Assembly (NCBI GenBank): GCA_964541255.1
Contig: CAZIPL010000022.1
Location: forward strand, 1 to 24,510
Reading direction: 5' to 3'
Length of the DNA: 24,510 nt
From: CAYOSU01 sp964541255
GTDB taxonomy: Bacteria; Bacillota; Clostridia; Christensenellales; CAMQZB01
Shown here: positions 24,001-24,510 of the stretch, in pieces
Layout: each line of letters begins with the position of its first letter
How positions within the stretch are numbered: position 1 is the stretch's first letter
Program-made: the position numbers and the translations under genes
Notes under the pieces: generated by a model
The model's database searches: none
What the model was told of the DNA's origin: nothing
The model's input: the letters and a program-made list of their open reading frames with translations, nothing else

Positions 24001-24510
24001 ATTTACCCAATAAACTTACAATACTAAGAATGATCCTCGTTCCTGTAATGGTGGTATTTTTCTACTTAGGAGACGTGTTACCGATATTTTATATACTTGC
24101 GACGGCAACATTTTTAATTGCAGCTATAACGGATTTTTTCGACGGTTATTTTGCAAGAAAGTATAATATGGTAACCGATTTCGGAAAGTTTATGGATCCT
24201 CTTGCAGACAAAGCCCTTGTTTTGGTTGCTTTGATACTTATCGTAGACAAAGGCATAACGAGTGAAAGAGTGATACTATCTTACATAGCTCCGATAACGC
24301 TTATTGTAATGCTTATCAGAGAACTTGTCGTGTCGGGACTTAGGCTTGTAGGAGCAAACAAAGGCGTTGTAATTGCGGCAGATAAGCTCGGTAAAATTAA
24401 GACCGTAACACAAGATATTTCACTTCCGATACTTCTAATTTCGTATTATTTTAACATCAGAGTAATTGCATTAATCGGACTTATTATCCTTTTAATCGCA
24501 GGTGTTGTTT
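23997..24510 (+). CDS. pgsA: CDP-diacylglycerol-glycerol-3-phosphate 3-phosphatidyltransferase PgsA (3' end cut by window)
   Basis: Makes phosphatidylglycerol phosphate in the membrane. The 171 visible codons begin MNLPNKLTILRMILVPV and contain the full CDP-alcohol transferase signature: Asp46, Asp49, Gly50, Ala53, Arg54, Gly63, Asp67 and Asp71 (in DFFDGYFAR and FGKFMDPLADK). Hydrophobic helices run at about 8-24, 28-45, 73-84, 95-113 and 138 onward. ATG overlaps the rimO stop and follows AGGAG (23985-23989). The family is about 180-200 aa, so only the last part is missing. The order ftsK-rimO-pgsA is common in Clostridia, often followed by cinA and recA. Confidence 0.94.
   Translation, partial: MNLPNKLTILRMILVPVMVVFFYLGDVLPIFYILATATFLIAAITDFFDGYFARKYNMVTDFGKFMDPLADKALVLVALILIVDKGITSERVILSYIAPITLIVMLIRELVVSGLRLVGANKGVVIAADKLGKIKTVTQDISLPILLISYYFNIRVIALIGLIILLIAGVV

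Noticed and set aside
1..24510. CRISPR array, tandem repeats, tRNA, rRNA, T-box or known riboswitch
   Set aside because: Reading both strands showed no spaced direct repeats, no cloverleaf-like stretches in the gaps and no recognisable aptamer cores.

Overview
The window looks like ordinary core chromosome of a low-GC, AT-rich Bacillota bacterium, probably a Clostridia-type anaerobe. The evidence is strong purine-rich Shine-Dalgarno sites, sigma-A-type promoters with 17-base spacers, heavy ATA and AGA codon use, a Rel-type (p)ppGpp enzyme, HemZ, a YlxY-type deacetylase and the order ftsK-rimO-pgsA. All genes except gdhA run on the plus strand. The genetic code is standard, and no tRNA, rRNA, CRISPR array, prophage or intact insertion sequence was seen.

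Layout. The left edge (1-285) holds no assignable gene. gdhA (286-1626, minus) diverges from a plus-strand run. Block A (1757-6654) is ruvC-ruvA-ruvB-queA-tgt-yajC: Holliday-junction resolution, queuosine tRNA modification and a Sec accessory subunit. A 389-base gap follows. Block B (7044-13521) is recJ-rel-metallohydrolase-hemZ, with three of four genes overlapping or nearly touching. Block C (13643-18815) is rpsO-pnp, a second long gap (16073-16458), then ylxY, an M16 zinc peptidase and a dimeric dUTPase. Block D (18914 to the right edge) is ftsK/spoIIIE-rimO-pgsA, with pgsA cut by the window end.

How the genes work together. RuvABC and RecJ act in recombinational repair; the dUTPase keeps uracil out of DNA; FtsK pumps chromosome DNA through the septum. 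QueA and Tgt modify tRNA; RimO modifies ribosomal protein S12; S15 and PNPase join ribosome assembly to RNA turnover; Rel sets the stringent response. PgsA makes phosphatidylglycerol phosphate. The gene order is a compressed form of neighbourhoods known from Bacillus and Clostridium. The genes I would expect between yajC and recJ (scfA/scfB, secDF) and between recJ and rel (apt) are not there.

No gene set here looks like a new biological system. The points worth a second look are small: a folded rpsO leader that may be an S15 autoregulatory element; a three-arm switchable hairpin at the tgt stop codon; an IS3-like inverted-repeat relic and an orphan promoter plus ribosome-binding site in the pnp-ylxY gap; an antisense open frame without a start in the yajC-recJ gap; a very long FtsK linker; and a deacetylase whose first catalytic motif is replaced. 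Several plausible longest-ORF starts are wrong and are corrected here (ruvC, queA, rpsO, M16 peptidase).
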